Assembly (NCBI GenBank): GCA_008933675.1
Contig: WBUO01000017.1
Location: 1 to 35,436, forward strand
From: Dechloromonas sp.
Lineage (GTDB): Bacteria; Pseudomonadota; Gammaproteobacteria; Burkholderiales; Rhodocyclaceae
Length of the DNA stretch: 35,436 nucleotides
Direction: 5' to 3'
Under the pieces are notes generated by a model. It ran no database searches, was not told where the DNA came from, and saw nothing but the letters and a program-made list of their open reading frames with translations. Of this stretch, positions 7,837 through 15,853 are shown piece by piece. Numbering within the stretch: the first letter of the stretch is position 1; each line of letters begins with the position of its first letter. Made by a program: the position numbers and the translations under genes.

Positions 7837-9821
7837 GCTTGTTGGCTTCCGGCAGGCAGGTTGGCGGTATTCCGCGCCCGGGCGCGGTAACGGCGGTCGA
7901 GCATGGCAAGCAGGCCACCCAGCGACATCAGCACGCAGCCTCCCCAGATCCAGTCGACGAAGGGCTTGTAATAGACGCGCACGGCCCAGGCGCCTTCCGG
8001 TTGGTCGCGATCGATCGGTTCGCCGAGCGAGACATAGACGTCGCGCAGGAAGCCGGCATCGATGGCAGCCTCGGTCATCGGCATGGATGACGAGAAGTAG
8101 TTGCGCTTCTCGGGATTCATCTTGCGCAGGAAACGGCCGTCCTTGGCGAGATCGAACTGCCCCTGGGCGGCGATGTAGTTCGGCCCCTTGACCTCATGCA
8201 CGCCGACGAAGGTGAAGCTGTAACCGGAAACGGTGACGCTTTCGCCCGGCTCCATCTTGACGTCCTTTTCCACCTCGAAACTCATCACCATGGTGACGCC
8301 GACGACGAAGACGGCGATGCCGATGTGGGCCAGGTGCATGCCGACGAAGCTGCGCGGCTGGCGCAGCAGGGCAGTGGCCAGCGAACCGTCGCCACGCGTC
8401 TGGCGGGCCCGGTCGACGTAGTTGAGCAGGGCGGTGACGACGATCCAGGTGGCGAGCAGCAAGCCGAGGGCGGTCAGCGGACTCCAGCGGCCATAAATCA
8501 ACGGCACGGCGATGGCGATGATGATGCCGACGACGAAAGCCCAGCGCACGGCACGCAGGATTTCCGGCACCGAGGCTTCCTTCCAGCGGGCGAACGGCGC
8601 AACGCCCATCAGGAAAAGCACCGGACTCATCACCGGCACGAAGACGGCATTGAAGTACGGCGGGCCGACCGATATCTTGCCGATACCCAGCGCATCGACG
8701 AGCAACGGATAGAGGGTACCGAGCAACACGGTCGAGCAGGCGACGACCAGCATCACGTTGTTGGTGAGCAGCAGCGATTCGCGGGAGATCAAGCCGAAGC
8801 GGCCGCCGAGACCGACCTTCGGCGCCCGCCAGGCAAACAGGGCGAGCGAGGAACCGATGACGGCGATCAGGAAGATCAGGATGAAGATGCCACGCGTCGG
8901 GTCGGTGGCGAAGGCATGCACCGAGGTCAATACGCCGGAACGGACGAGGAAGGTGCCGAGCAGGGACAGCGAGAAAGCGGAGATGGCCAGCAGCACGGTC
9001 CAGTTCTTGAAGCTGCCGCGCTTTTCGGTGGCCGCCAGCGAATGCATCAGCGCCGTGCCGACCAGCCAGGGCATGAATGAGGCGTTCTCGACCGGATCCC
9101 AGAACCACCAGCCGCCCCAGCCCAGTTCGTAATAGGCCCACCACGAGCCCATCGCAATGCCCAGGGTCAGGAAGATCCAGGCGGCCGTCGTCCATGGCCG
9201 CGACCAGCGCGCCCAGGCGGCATCGAGCTGGCCGGAGAGCAGCGCGGCAATGGCGAAGGCGAAGGCCACCGAGAAGCCGACGTAGCCCATGTAGAGTAGC
9301 GGCGGATGGATGATCAGGCCCGGATCCTGGAGCAGCGGGTTGAGATCGCGCCCCTCGGCGACGCCAGGCAAAAGACGCTCGAACGGACTGGAGGTAAACA
9401 GGATGAAGAGCAGGAAGCCGAAGGCGACCAGCCCGAGGGTGCCGAGCACGCGGGCGACCATGGCCTCCGGCAACTGGCGGGAAAGCAGCGAGACGGCAAA
9501 AGCCCAGCCGGCCAGCATCAGCATCCACAGCAACAGCGAGCCTTCATGCCCGCCCCAGACGGCGGCGACACGATACTCGACGGGCAGCAGCGAGTTGGAG
9601 TGCTGGGCGACGTAGACCACCGAGAAATCGTTGGCGACGAAGGCCTGCGTCAGGCAGGCAAAGGAAAACGCGACAAGCAGCATCAAGGCGCCGGTGGCCG
9701 GGCGGGCCAGGGCGATCCAGGCCTGCCGGTTGCGGTGGGCACCGATCAGCGGCAGGGTGCCGAGGATCAGGGCGACCAGGGCGGCAAGAATGAGGGCGAA
9801 ATGGCCGAGTTCAGGAATCAT
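7833..9821 (-). CDS. ccmF: Haem lyase subunit CcmF
   Basis: CcmF is the large integral membrane component of the System I holocytochrome c synthetase. It receives haem from holo-CcmE and ligates it to apocytochrome with CcmH and CcmI. The product is 662 aa, the usual size, with about 14-15 membrane helices. The haem-handling WWD domain (GWGGWWFWDPVENASFMPW) is near residues 230-248. A large periplasmic loop near the C-terminus precedes the final helix (FVDWIWGGCVLMSLGGLLAML). The gene starts 3 bp downstream of the ccmE stop and overlaps ccmG by 4 bp. Confidence 0.96.
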   Translation of the reverse strand: MIPELGHFALILAALVALILGTLPLIGAHRNRQAWIALARPATGALMLLVAFSFACLTQAFVANDFSVVYVAQHSNSLLPVEYRVAAVWGGHEGSLLLWMLMLAGWAFAVSLLSRQLPEAMVARVLGTLGLVAFGFLLFILFTSSPFERLLPGVAEGRDLNPLLQDPGLIIHPPLLYMGYVGFSVAFAFAIAALLSGQLDAAWARWSRPWTTAAWIFLTLGIAMGSWWAYYELGWGGWWFWDPVENASFMPWLVGTALMHSLAATEKRGSFKNWTVLLAISAFSLSLLGTFLVRSGVLTSVHAFATDPTRGIFILIFLIAVIGSSLALFAWRAPKVGLGGRFGLISRESLLLTNNVMLVVACSTVLLGTLYPLLVDALGIGKISVGPPYFNAVFVPVMSPVLFLMGVAPFARWKEASVPEILRAVRWAFVVGIIIAIAVPLIYGRWSPLTALGLLLATWIVVTALLNYVDRARQTRGDGSLATALLRQPRSFVGMHLAHIGIAVFVVGVTMVMSFEVEKDVKMEPGESVTVSGYSFTFVGVHEVKGPNYIAAQGQFDLAKDGRFLRKMNPEKRNYFSSSMPMTEAAIDAGFLRDVYVSLGEPIDRDQPEGAWAVRVYYKPFVDWIWGGCVLMSLGGLLAMLDRRYRARARNTANLPAGSQQA

Positions 9822-9823
9822 GC

Positions 9824-10309
9824 TCAGTAGCTCGCTTTCGGGGCAGCGCTACCGCCCGTCTCACCGGCCGTGCGCTGGGCGGCACGGGCCGCGGCATCTT
9901 CCATGGCCTTGGCAGCTTCCGGCGGCATGTAGTTCTCATCATGCTTGGCCAGCACTTCCTTGGCCTCGAAGATGCCGGCTGGGGTCAGCTTGCCCTGGGC
10001 GACGACGCCCTTGGTTTCCTGGAAGAGGTCGGGCAGGATGCCCTTGTAATTGACCGTGACATCCTTCTCGTTGTCGGTGACGATGAAGGCGATGGTGACA
10101 CCATCTGCCTGACGCTGGATGCTGCCGGCCTTGACCACGCCGCCGATGCGGAACAGCTTGTCGGCCGGAGCCTTGCCGGCGGCGACATCGGTCGGCGAGA
10201 TGTAGAGGGCGATGTTGCTGTTCAGGGCATTCAGCACCAGCGCGGCGATGATGCCGACAATGGCCAGGGCGCCGCCGATCAGGGCGAGTTTCTTGTGACG
10301 GGACTTCAT
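9824..10309 (-). CDS. ccmE: Haem chaperone CcmE
   Basis: This periplasmic, membrane-anchored haem chaperone binds haem covalently through a histidine, then hands it to CcmF. The start is placed at [10 protein letters not shown] (ATG at 10309, overlapping the ccmD stop as ATGA), which gives 161 aa. Residues 9-29 form the anchor. The OB-fold domain follows ([33 protein letters not shown]). The haem-binding motif is HDENY, with H123 and Y127 corresponding to H130/Y134 of E. coli. The Ala-rich tail is non-conserved. Confidence 0.95.
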   Translation of the reverse strand: MKSRHKKLALIGGALAIVGIIAALVLNALNSNIALYISPTDVAAGKAPADKLFRIGGVVKAGSIQRQADGVTIAFIVTDNEKDVTVNYKGILPDLFQETKGVVAQGKLTPAGIFEAKEVLAKHDENYMPPEAAKAMEDAAARAAQRTAGETGGSAAPKASY

Positions 10310-10506
10310 TGTTCGGTACTCCGGTTTTCCACCCGTGCATCGGCGCGCAGCTGGCGCCTCAGGCGGGCAATGGTGCTCTTGCGATGACGGGCGACGAGGA
10401 TCGGTTCGACGGCCATGATCAATGCCGTGACGCCGAAGGAACCCCAGACGTAGAGACCGTAGCCGCCCATGGCGATGAAATCGCCGAAACTGTTCCAGTA
10501 GATCAT
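10306..10506 (-). CDS. ccmD: Haem exporter subunit CcmD
   Basis: CcmD is a small single-span membrane protein that helps release holo-CcmE from the CcmABC complex. It has 66 residues, with the family start ([20 protein letters not shown]), a single membrane helix, and a basic C-terminal tail ([16 protein letters not shown]). It was identified by position and sequence. It overlaps both ccmC and ccmE by ATGA quartets, typical of this operon. Confidence 0.92.
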   Translation of the reverse strand: MIYWNSFGDFIAMGGYGLYVWGSFGVTALIMAVEPILVARHRKSTIARLRRQLRADARVENRSTEQ

Positions 10507-11249
10507 TTCTGCTCTCCCGCCAGCTCGGCCTTGACCCAGTCGGTGTGGCGCTCGCGCTCGAGCATGATGGTGCGGGCGCGGGCCAGGGCGACGGCAATCG
10601 AGTACATCCAGAAGCACAGCGCCATCAGCAGCATGCCCCAGAGCATGGTGACGGCCATCGACGACTTGGTCAGGTTGACACTGGAACCCTGGTGCAGCGT
10701 GTTCCACCACTGCACCGAGAAATAGATGATCGGGATGTTGACGACGCCGACCAGCAGCAGCAGACCACCGGCCTTGTCGGCACGGCGCACGTCGTCGATG
10801 GCGGCGGTCAGGGCCATGTAGCCGATGTAGAGGAAGAGCAGGATCAGCTCCGAGGTCAGCCGGGCATCCCAGACCCACCAGGTACCCCACATCGGCTTGC
10901 CCCACAGGGCGCCGGTCCACAGCGAGAGGAAGGCCATCAGCGCACCTGTCGGCGCCAGCGCCTGGGCCATCATGCCCGACAATCGGGTGTTGAAGGCCAG
11001 TCCGATGGCGGCCCAGAAGGCCATGACCAGGTAGATGAACATCGACATCCAGGAAGCCGGGACGTGGATGAAGATGATCCGGTAGCCTTCTCCCTGCTGG
11101 AAGTCGGTCGGTGCGACCAGCATGCCGAGCCACAGGCCGGCCAGGCCGAAGGCGATCGAGGCGGCGATGAACCAGGGAATCATCCTGCCGGCCAGGGGAT
11201 AGAACGTCGCCGGCGAGGCGAAACGGTAAAGATTGAAGCGGTCTGTCAT
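10503..11249 (-). CDS. ccmC: Haem exporter subunit CcmC
   Basis: This integral membrane protein binds haem in the periplasm-facing WWD domain and loads it on CcmE. The start [10 protein letters not shown] (ATG at 11249) overlaps the ccmB stop and gives 248 aa with six membrane helices. The WWD motif [12 protein letters not shown] is at 121-132. The flanking haem-ligand histidines are H62 ([10 protein letters not shown]) and H186 ([10 protein letters not shown]), matching the positions in E. coli CcmC. An open frame extending to 11747 is a shadow over ccmB. Confidence 0.96.
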   Translation of the reverse strand: MTDRFNLYRFASPATFYPLAGRMIPWFIAASIAFGLAGLWLGMLVAPTDFQQGEGYRIIFIHVPASWMSMFIYLVMAFWAAIGLAFNTRLSGMMAQALAPTGALMAFLSLWTGALWGKPMWGTWWVWDARLTSELILLFLYIGYMALTAAIDDVRRADKAGGLLLLVGVVNIPIIYFSVQWWNTLHQGSSVNLTKSSMAVTMLWGMLLMALCFWMYSIAVALARARTIMLERERHTDWVKAELAGEQK

Positions 11250-11914
11250 TCGAGGGCGATCTTCAGGGCAGCGGCGGACGCCCAGGGGGCGAAGCCAAGT
11301 GAGGCGAAAGTCAGCGCAGCGAGCAGTGACAGGTGTCCTTCCCCCCCGAGACCGGATACCGTGGCATCGACCGCGCCAGCGCCGAATATTAACACCGGGA
11401 TGTAGAGCGGCAGCACCAGCAACGACAACAGCACGCCGCCGCCACGCAGACCGAGGGTCAGCGCCGCACCGATGGCACCGATACCGGACAGCGCCGGCGT
11501 ACCGAGCAGGATGGAGCCGGTCAGGATGAGCAGCGCTTTGCTGGACAGGTCGAACTGGATGCCGAGGATCGGCGCGATCAGCGCCAATGGCAGGCCGGAG
11601 ACCAGCCAGTGAGCGATCACTTTCCCGGTGACGACGATACCTAGGGGATGCGGCGCCAATGCCAGTTGTTCCAGCGTGCCGTCGCGATGGTCGTCTGCGA
11701 ACAGGCGCGGCAACGACAGCATGGTCGCCAGCAGCGCCGCCACCCACAGGACGCCGGGGGCCAGGGTGCGCAGCAGGTCGGGCTCGGGGCCGACGCCGAG
11801 CGGAAACAGGCTGACGACGATGACGAAGAAGAAGATTGCCGAGACGATATCTGCCTGCCGCCGCATGGCCAGTTTCAGATCGCGGCCGATGACCGCCAGG
11901 ATGATCTTCAGCAT
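11246..11914 (-). CDS. ccmB: Haem exporter permease CcmB
   Basis: CcmB is the permease partner of the ATPase CcmA in the CcmABCD complex that releases haem-loaded CcmE. The 222-residue protein has six hydrophobic segments. Its N-terminus (IGRDLKLAMRRQADIVSAIFFFVIVVSLFPLGVGPEP) and the segment around LPRLFADDHRDGTLEQLAL are typical of the family. Thirteen bp separate it from ccmA, and its stop overlaps the ccmC start as ATGA. Confidence 0.95.
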   Translation of the reverse strand: MLKIILAVIGRDLKLAMRRQADIVSAIFFFVIVVSLFPLGVGPEPDLLRTLAPGVLWVAALLATMLSLPRLFADDHRDGTLEQLALAPHPLGIVVTGKVIAHWLVSGLPLALIAPILGIQFDLSSKALLILTGSILLGTPALSGIGAIGAALTLGLRGGGVLLSLLVLPLYIPVLIFGAGAVDATVSGLGGEGHLSLLAALTFASLGFAPWASAAALKIALE

Positions 11915-11927
11915 GGATGTTTCGCGC

Positions 11928-12542
11928 TCAGCTGAGGCGCAGTTCGCGCACGGTGCCGGCCGGAATGTCGACCTGCTGGTGGGTGGTCATCACGGCCAGG
12001 CCGCCGCGCTGGAGGTGGCCGGAGATGATGCCGGCAAGCCAGTCCACGGCGGCAACATCGAGGGCGACAAAGGGTTCGTCGAGGATCCACAGCGGCCGCT
12101 TTTCCTTGACCAGGCGGGCCAGCGCGACGCGCCGCTTCTGACCTTGCGACAGGTACTTGCAGGCCAGATCCTCGCGACCGGCGAGGCCGACTTGCTCCAG
12201 GGCATCCAGCGCATCGTCCTCGCTCAGGTTTTCCTCGGCCAGCCGGGCAGCGGCGAGCAGGTTCTCGAGCGGTGTCAGTTCTTCCTTGATGGCGTTGAGG
12301 TGGCCGAGGTAACAGAGATCGCCTCGGTAATCGTCACCCAGCTTGCGGATCGACTCGCCCTGCCAGCGGATTTCGCCGTTCTCCGGCGGCAGCAGGCCGA
12401 TCAGCATGCGCAGCAGACTGGTCTTGCCGGAACCGTTCCGCCCCTGCAGGTTAAGCAGCTCTCCCGGGTTCAGCCGAAAGCCGAGGCCGGCGAACAGGCG
12501 ACGTTCACCGCGCACGCACTCCAGATTGTCTGCTTCGAGCAT
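11928..12542 (-). CDS. ccmA: Haem exporter ATP-binding protein CcmA
   Basis: CcmA is the cytoplasmic ABC ATPase that powers release of holo-CcmE. With the ATG at 12542 the product is 204 aa and starts MLEADNLECVRGERRLF, as in other CcmA proteins. A TTG at 12551 in the same frame would add MAL; neither start has a clear Shine-Dalgarno sequence. Walker A is GRNGSGKTS (34-42), the ABC signature LSQGQKRR (131-138), and Walker B LWILDEP (151-157) followed by VALD. It is the first gene of the ccm operon. Confidence 0.94.
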   Translation of the reverse strand: MLEADNLECVRGERRLFAGLGFRLNPGELLNLQGRNGSGKTSLLRMLIGLLPPENGEIRWQGESIRKLGDDYRGDLCYLGHLNAIKEELTPLENLLAAARLAEENLSEDDALDALEQVGLAGREDLACKYLSQGQKRRVALARLVKEKRPLWILDEPFVALDVAAVDWLAGIISGHLQRGGLAVMTTHQQVDIPAGTVRELRLS

Positions 12543-12603
12543 CAGGGCCAAAACCGTAAAGAGTCAGGGGGCAAATTATGAACGGCGAAGTTTAACGGCA
12601 GAT

Positions 12604-12657
12604 TAGCCTGGATCAAACAATGGCCAGGCTATAGGGCGAATAAGCTGATCCTATTCG
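12604..12657. repeat. Two tandem inverted repeats between rep and ccmA
   Basis: The first has perfect 8-bp arms TAGCCTGG (12604-12611) and CCAGGCTA (12624-12631) with a 12-base loop. The second has 6-bp arms CGAATA (12637-12642) and TATTCG (12652-12657). They lie 3' of rep and 5' of ccmA, both on the minus strand. Neither is followed by a T-run, so they are not simple terminators. They may shape the 3' end of rep mRNA or act as operator sites for the ccm operon. A TTGATC-16-TAAACT promoter-like pair on the minus strand overlaps the first repeat. Confidence 0.5.
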
Positions 12658-12679
12658 TTCGCCGGGTAGCGGCCGGCAT

Positions 12680-14668
12680 TCAGCGCTTGCCGGCCAGCAT
12701 CGCCTTCAGCGACTCCAGCCGGGCACTGCCGGTTGCCTTGTCCGGCTCGGCCGCCTGCTTGCCGCCGGAAAAACGCACATCGTCACGACCCATTTCGTCA
12801 ATGAAGCGCGAGGGCTCGCAGGGAATCATCTCGCGCGCCTGCTTGCGCTTCTCGCAATAGCTGAGGTGCAGCGACAGCTGGGCGCGCGTGATGCCGACGT
12901 ACATCAGCCGCCGCTCCTCCTGCAGTTTGGCCGGTTCCAGCGATTCGCGGTGGGGCAGGATGCCCTCCTCGACGCCGACCAGGAAAACATGGCGGTACTC
13001 CAGCCCCTTCGAGGCATGCAGCGTGGACAGCTGGACGGCATCGATGTCCTCACTGTTCTGCTTGTCCAGCATGTTGATCAGGGCAATGCTCTGGGTCAGG
13101 TCGATCAGTGTCTTGCCGTCTTCCTCGCCCTTCTTGTTGATCCACTCGGCGAACTCGCAGACATTGGCCCAGCGCGTCTGCGCCGTACGTTGCTCTTCGG
13201 CGTCGTAGAGATAGGTCTCGTAGTCGATCGCCTTGAGCAGATCGGGCAACACTTGTTGCGCCGGTTCGCGCCCGGCCCGCTGCTGCATGCGGTTGATGAA
13301 ATGACAGAATTCGAGCAGCGGTTCCAGTTGGCGGGTCTGCACGCGATGAGCAAAGCCTTCCTCGAAGGCGGCATGGAACAACGAGACATGGCGTTCGCCG
13401 GCATAGGTACCAAGCACCTGCAGCGTCGCCGCACCGATACCTCGCTTGGGCGTCGTCGCCGCGCGGATGAAGGCCGGATCGTCATCCTCGTTGGTCAGCA
13501 GGCGCAGGTAGGCGATGATGTCCTTGATCTCGGCCTTGTCGAAGAAGGACTGCCCTCCGGACAGCAGGTAGGGAATGCGGTGATTGCGCAACTGGGTTTC
13601 GAGCAGCCGCGCCTGGTGATTGGAGCGATAGAGGATGGCGTAGTCCTTGAAGTGGGTACGCTGCTCGAAACGATGCGCCTGCAGCTTCATGACCACGCCT
13701 TCCGCCTCGGCTTCGTTGTCCTTGCAGGCCGTGACGGTGATCTGGTCGCCATGGCCGAGCTCCGACCACAGCTTCTTGTCGAACAACTTGTCGTTGTGGG
13801 CAATGACATTGTTGGCCGCCTTCAGGATGCGGACGGTCGACCGATAGTTCTGCTCGAGCTTGATGACCTTCAGCGCCGGAAACTCGGCCGGCAGCTTGCG
13901 CAGGTTGTCGATGTCGGCGCCACGCCAGCCGTAGATCGCCTGATCGTCGTCACCGACCGCCGTGAACTGGGCGCGGACACCAGTCAGCAACTTGAGCAGC
14001 TGATACTGGCAGGCATTGGTGTCCTGGTACTCATCGACCAGCAGGTAGCGCAGGCGGTTCTGCCATTTGTCGGTGATCGCCGGATGTTCGCTGAACAACT
14101 TCACCGGCAAACCGATCAGGTCATCGAAATCGACGGCCTGATAGGCTTTCAGTGTCGCCTCATAGGACAGATAGGCGGTCGCGGCCAGTGCCTCGTGTTC
14201 GTTGGCCGCCAGGTGGCGGGCGGCTTCCGGCGTGACCAGGGCATTCTTCCAGTTGGAGATGATCGACTGCAGGCGACGCAGCGTCGCCTTGTCTACGGTC
14301 TTCGCACAGTCGGCGATGATGCCGGCGCAGTCGGCCGAATCGAAGATCGAGAAGCGCGGCTTGTAGCCGAGCGCCTTGGCCTCCTCGCGCAGGATGCGCA
14401 CGCCCAGAGAGTGAAAGGTGGATATCTGCAGTTCGTTGGCAACCGAATTGCCAAGCAGCTTGGCGACGCGCTCCTGCATCTCGCGAGCCGCCTTGTTGGT
14501 AAAGGTGATGGCGGCGATGTTGCGCGGCTGGAAACTGCAGTCCTGCACCAGATAGGCGATCTTCTGCGTGATCACCCGGGTCTTGCCCGAGCCGGCGCCA
14601 GCCAGCACCAGCAGAGGGCCGTCGAGGTAATGGATCGCTTCGCGTTGCTGGGGATTGAGACCGGACAT
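12680..14668 (-). CDS. rep: ATP-dependent DNA helicase Rep
   Basis: Rep is a superfamily 1A 3'-5' helicase that clears roadblocks and restarts replication forks. The 662 aa match Rep/UvrD/PcrA size. The N-terminus MSGLNPQQREAIHYLDGPLL leads into Walker A AGAGSGKTR (23-31). Motif Ia (AITFTNKAAREM) follows, then motif II VDEYQDTN near 212-219 and motif III GDDDQAIYGWRGAD. Later motifs include KLEQNYRS, STLHASKGLEYRHVFLVGVEEG and RRLMYVGITRAQ. The short C-terminus without a PcrA/UvrD-like extension favours Rep over UvrD. The gene has no recognisable Shine-Dalgarno sequence and a perfect hairpin 13 bp upstream of its ATG. Confidence 0.93.
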   Translation of the reverse strand: MSGLNPQQREAIHYLDGPLLVLAGAGSGKTRVITQKIAYLVQDCSFQPRNIAAITFTNKAAREMQERVAKLLGNSVANELQISTFHSLGVRILREEAKALGYKPRFSIFDSADCAGIIADCAKTVDKATLRRLQSIISNWKNALVTPEAARHLAANEHEALAATAYLSYEATLKAYQAVDFDDLIGLPVKLFSEHPAITDKWQNRLRYLLVDEYQDTNACQYQLLKLLTGVRAQFTAVGDDDQAIYGWRGADIDNLRKLPAEFPALKVIKLEQNYRSTVRILKAANNVIAHNDKLFDKKLWSELGHGDQITVTACKDNEAEAEGVVMKLQAHRFEQRTHFKDYAILYRSNHQARLLETQLRNHRIPYLLSGGQSFFDKAEIKDIIAYLRLLTNEDDDPAFIRAATTPKRGIGAATLQVLGTYAGERHVSLFHAAFEEGFAHRVQTRQLEPLLEFCHFINRMQQRAGREPAQQVLPDLLKAIDYETYLYDAEEQRTAQTRWANVCEFAEWINKKGEEDGKTLIDLTQSIALINMLDKQNSEDIDAVQLSTLHASKGLEYRHVFLVGVEEGILPHRESLEPAKLQEERRLMYVGITRAQLSLHLSYCEKRKQAREMIPCEPSRFIDEMGRDDVRFSGGKQAAEPDKATGSARLESLKAMLAGKR

Positions 14669-14681
14669 TCTGTAAATGACA

Positions 14682-14703
14682 GCGCCCCGGCAAGGCGGGG
14701 CGC
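14682..14703 (-). promoter_or_regulatory. Perfect hairpin in the rep leader
   Basis: Arms of 8 bp (GCGCCCCG at 14682-14689 and CGGGGCGC at 14696-14703) enclose a 6-base loop. It ends 13 bp before the rep ATG (14668, minus strand). The bases between hairpin and ATG contain no Shine-Dalgarno-like sequence. There is no T-run, so a terminator for the upstream 105-aa gene is unlikely. A leader structure affecting rep translation or mRNA stability is possible. A TAAAAT box (14723-14728, minus) lies just upstream and would place the hairpin near the 5' end of a rep transcript. Confidence 0.55.
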
Positions 14704-14760
14704 GCGATATTGGCGAACGCGGATTTTACTCTGCCCCGTGTTCGACCGGCTGCCAGTATC

Positions 14761-15078
14761 TCAGACCTTCTCGTCGACGACGCAGAAGCCATCCGGCAGC
14801 AACGGGCTGGTCAACTGCCCCCTGGCCTCGTCCGGCAGATTGATCAGTTGTTCGGCGACTTCATGCGCCGCAAGCTGAGCCAGCTCGCTGCTCCTTGGCT
14901 CGCCCTGCCCACCGGGACCGGCTTCGGCGAGCTCCTGACGCAGGCTGCGCTGGCGGTCGCCCTCGATCGCTTCAAGCGCCTCGACGCGGCGGATTTCACG
15001 CTCGCCGGCCAGTGCCGGGCGCTCCAGCGCCTGGGGGGCATAACGTTCGGTCGTCGAGGCGAGGCGTTCGGATTTCAT
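14761..15078 (-). CDS. Unrecognised 105-aa charged protein
   Basis: The predicted soluble, helix-prone protein is rich in Glu, Arg and Ala (EREIRRVEALEAIEGDRQRS, then LAQLAAHEVAEQLINLPDEA) and ends GFCVVDEKV. No signal peptide, membrane helix or known domain was seen. Support for a real gene comes from the AAGGAG ribosome-binding site exactly 7 nt before the ATG at 15078. Against it, an opposite-strand frame of similar length overlaps, and GC-rich DNA gives such frames easily. It lies upstream of rep in the same direction. Its ribosome-binding site sits in a perfect stem (see 15088-15109). Confidence 0.6.
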   Translation of the reverse strand: MKSERLASTTERYAPQALERPALAGEREIRRVEALEAIEGDRQRSLRQELAEAGPGGQGEPRSSELAQLAAHEVAEQLINLPDEARGQLTSPLLPDGFCVVDEKV

Positions 15079-15087
15079 TCGGCAACT

Positions 15088-15109
15088 CCTTGACTTGTTT
15101 TCGTCAAGG
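15088..15109 (-). promoter_or_regulatory. Hairpin sequestering the Shine-Dalgarno sequence of the 105-aa gene
   Basis: On the minus strand, CCTTGAC pairs perfectly with GTCAAGG across an 8-base A-rich loop. The 3' arm contains AAGG of the AAGGAG Shine-Dalgarno sequence (15086-15091), seven bases before the ATG. Folded, the mRNA would hide its ribosome-binding site; opened, it would expose a near-ideal one. This is the layout of simple translational switches such as RNA thermometers or protein-controlled hairpins. What would open it is unknown. Confidence 0.5.
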
Positions 15110-15152
15110 CGCGGCCAAAACTTGAGCTCGCCGGCCCTGCCGGGAGGCAGGC

Positions 15153-15839
15153 TCAGAGCGCGCCGAAGACCTTCTTCAGCAGCGCACTGCCGGCCGCCAC
15201 CGGGTTGGCGCGCAGCTTCTTCTCTTCCTCGGCGATCATCAGGAACAGACCATCCATCGCCTTCTGCGTGACATAGGCGTCGATGTCGGCATCCTTCTGG
15301 TCGATCAAACCCATGCTCGCTGCCTTGCCGGCATAGGCGTTGTACTGGTCGGCCAGCTGGAGCTTCTGCGTTGCCGCCTTGACGATCGGCATGAATTTCT
15401 GGGTCAGTTGGTCGGACGATGTCTTCTTGAAGTACTGGGTAACGCTGTCGTCACCACCGGTCAGGATGGCTTTGGCATCCTGCAGACTCATCTTCTTGAT
15501 CGAGTCGCTGAGTATGGGCTTGGCCTCGGCCACGGCATTCTCGGCAGCATGGTTCATGGTGTTGACCAGTTCGTCGGCCTGTTTGCCCATGCCGAACATG
15601 CGCAGCCCCTTCTCGGCCTTCTGCAGATAACCCGGCAGGGGAATCTTGACCTTGGCATTGCCGAGGAAACCGTTGTCCTTGCCGAGCGAGGCAACGGCAA
15701 AATCGGCGCCCTGAGCCAGCGCTTCCTTGACGCCGGCGCTGGCATCACCGCTCGAGATGGCATCCAGTCCAGCCGCCTGGGCCAGGGTGGCGGCGCCGGC
15801 GAAGAAAACGGCGACAAGCGGCGCAAACAGACGTTTCAT
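15153..15839 (-). CDS. DUF4197 family exported protein
   Basis: This conserved periplasmic protein of unknown function has about 228 aa from the ATG at 15839. Residues 1-23 form a signal peptide (MKRLFAPLVAVFFAGAATLA, cleaved near AQA). The mature part shows the DUF4197 pattern: GVKEALAQGADFAVASLGKD, NAKVKIPLPGYLQKAEKGL, a helical GDDSVTQYFKKTSSDQL block, and a C-terminal QKAMDGLFLMIAEEEKKLR. An earlier in-frame ATG at 15854 overlaps the pilU stop as TGATG. The later start is preferred because a GAGGAT ribosome-binding site precedes it and it begins directly with the signal peptide. The gene is downstream of pilTU and probably co-transcribed. Confidence 0.87.
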   Translation of the reverse strand: MKRLFAPLVAVFFAGAATLAQAAGLDAISSGDASAGVKEALAQGADFAVASLGKDNGFLGNAKVKIPLPGYLQKAEKGLRMFGMGKQADELVNTMNHAAENAVAEAKPILSDSIKKMSLQDAKAILTGGDDSVTQYFKKTSSDQLTQKFMPIVKAATQKLQLADQYNAYAGKAASMGLIDQKDADIDAYVTQKAMDGLFLMIAEEEKKLRANPVAAGSALLKKVFGAL

Positions 15840-15853
15840 GGTGTTGATCCTCA

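Noticed and set aside
8194..9528. 444-codon minus-strand frame overlapping ccmF
   Set aside because: Out-of-frame shadow, Arg/Ala/His-rich; the ccmF frame has the WWD motif and membrane helices.
10310..10597. Longer N-terminus for CcmE
   Set aside because: The extra residues come from antisense-like frames over ccmD and ccmC; the start at 10309 gives the normal anchor and an ATGA overlap.
12609..12622. FNR-type binding site near the ccm promoter
   Set aside because: One half-site TTGAT is seen on the minus strand, but the second half does not match ATCAA at the required spacing.
12866..14878. 670-codon plus-strand open frame antisense to rep
   Set aside because: It is the mirror of a high-GC gene; the product is rich in Q, R, V and D without domains, while rep on the other strand has all helicase motifs.
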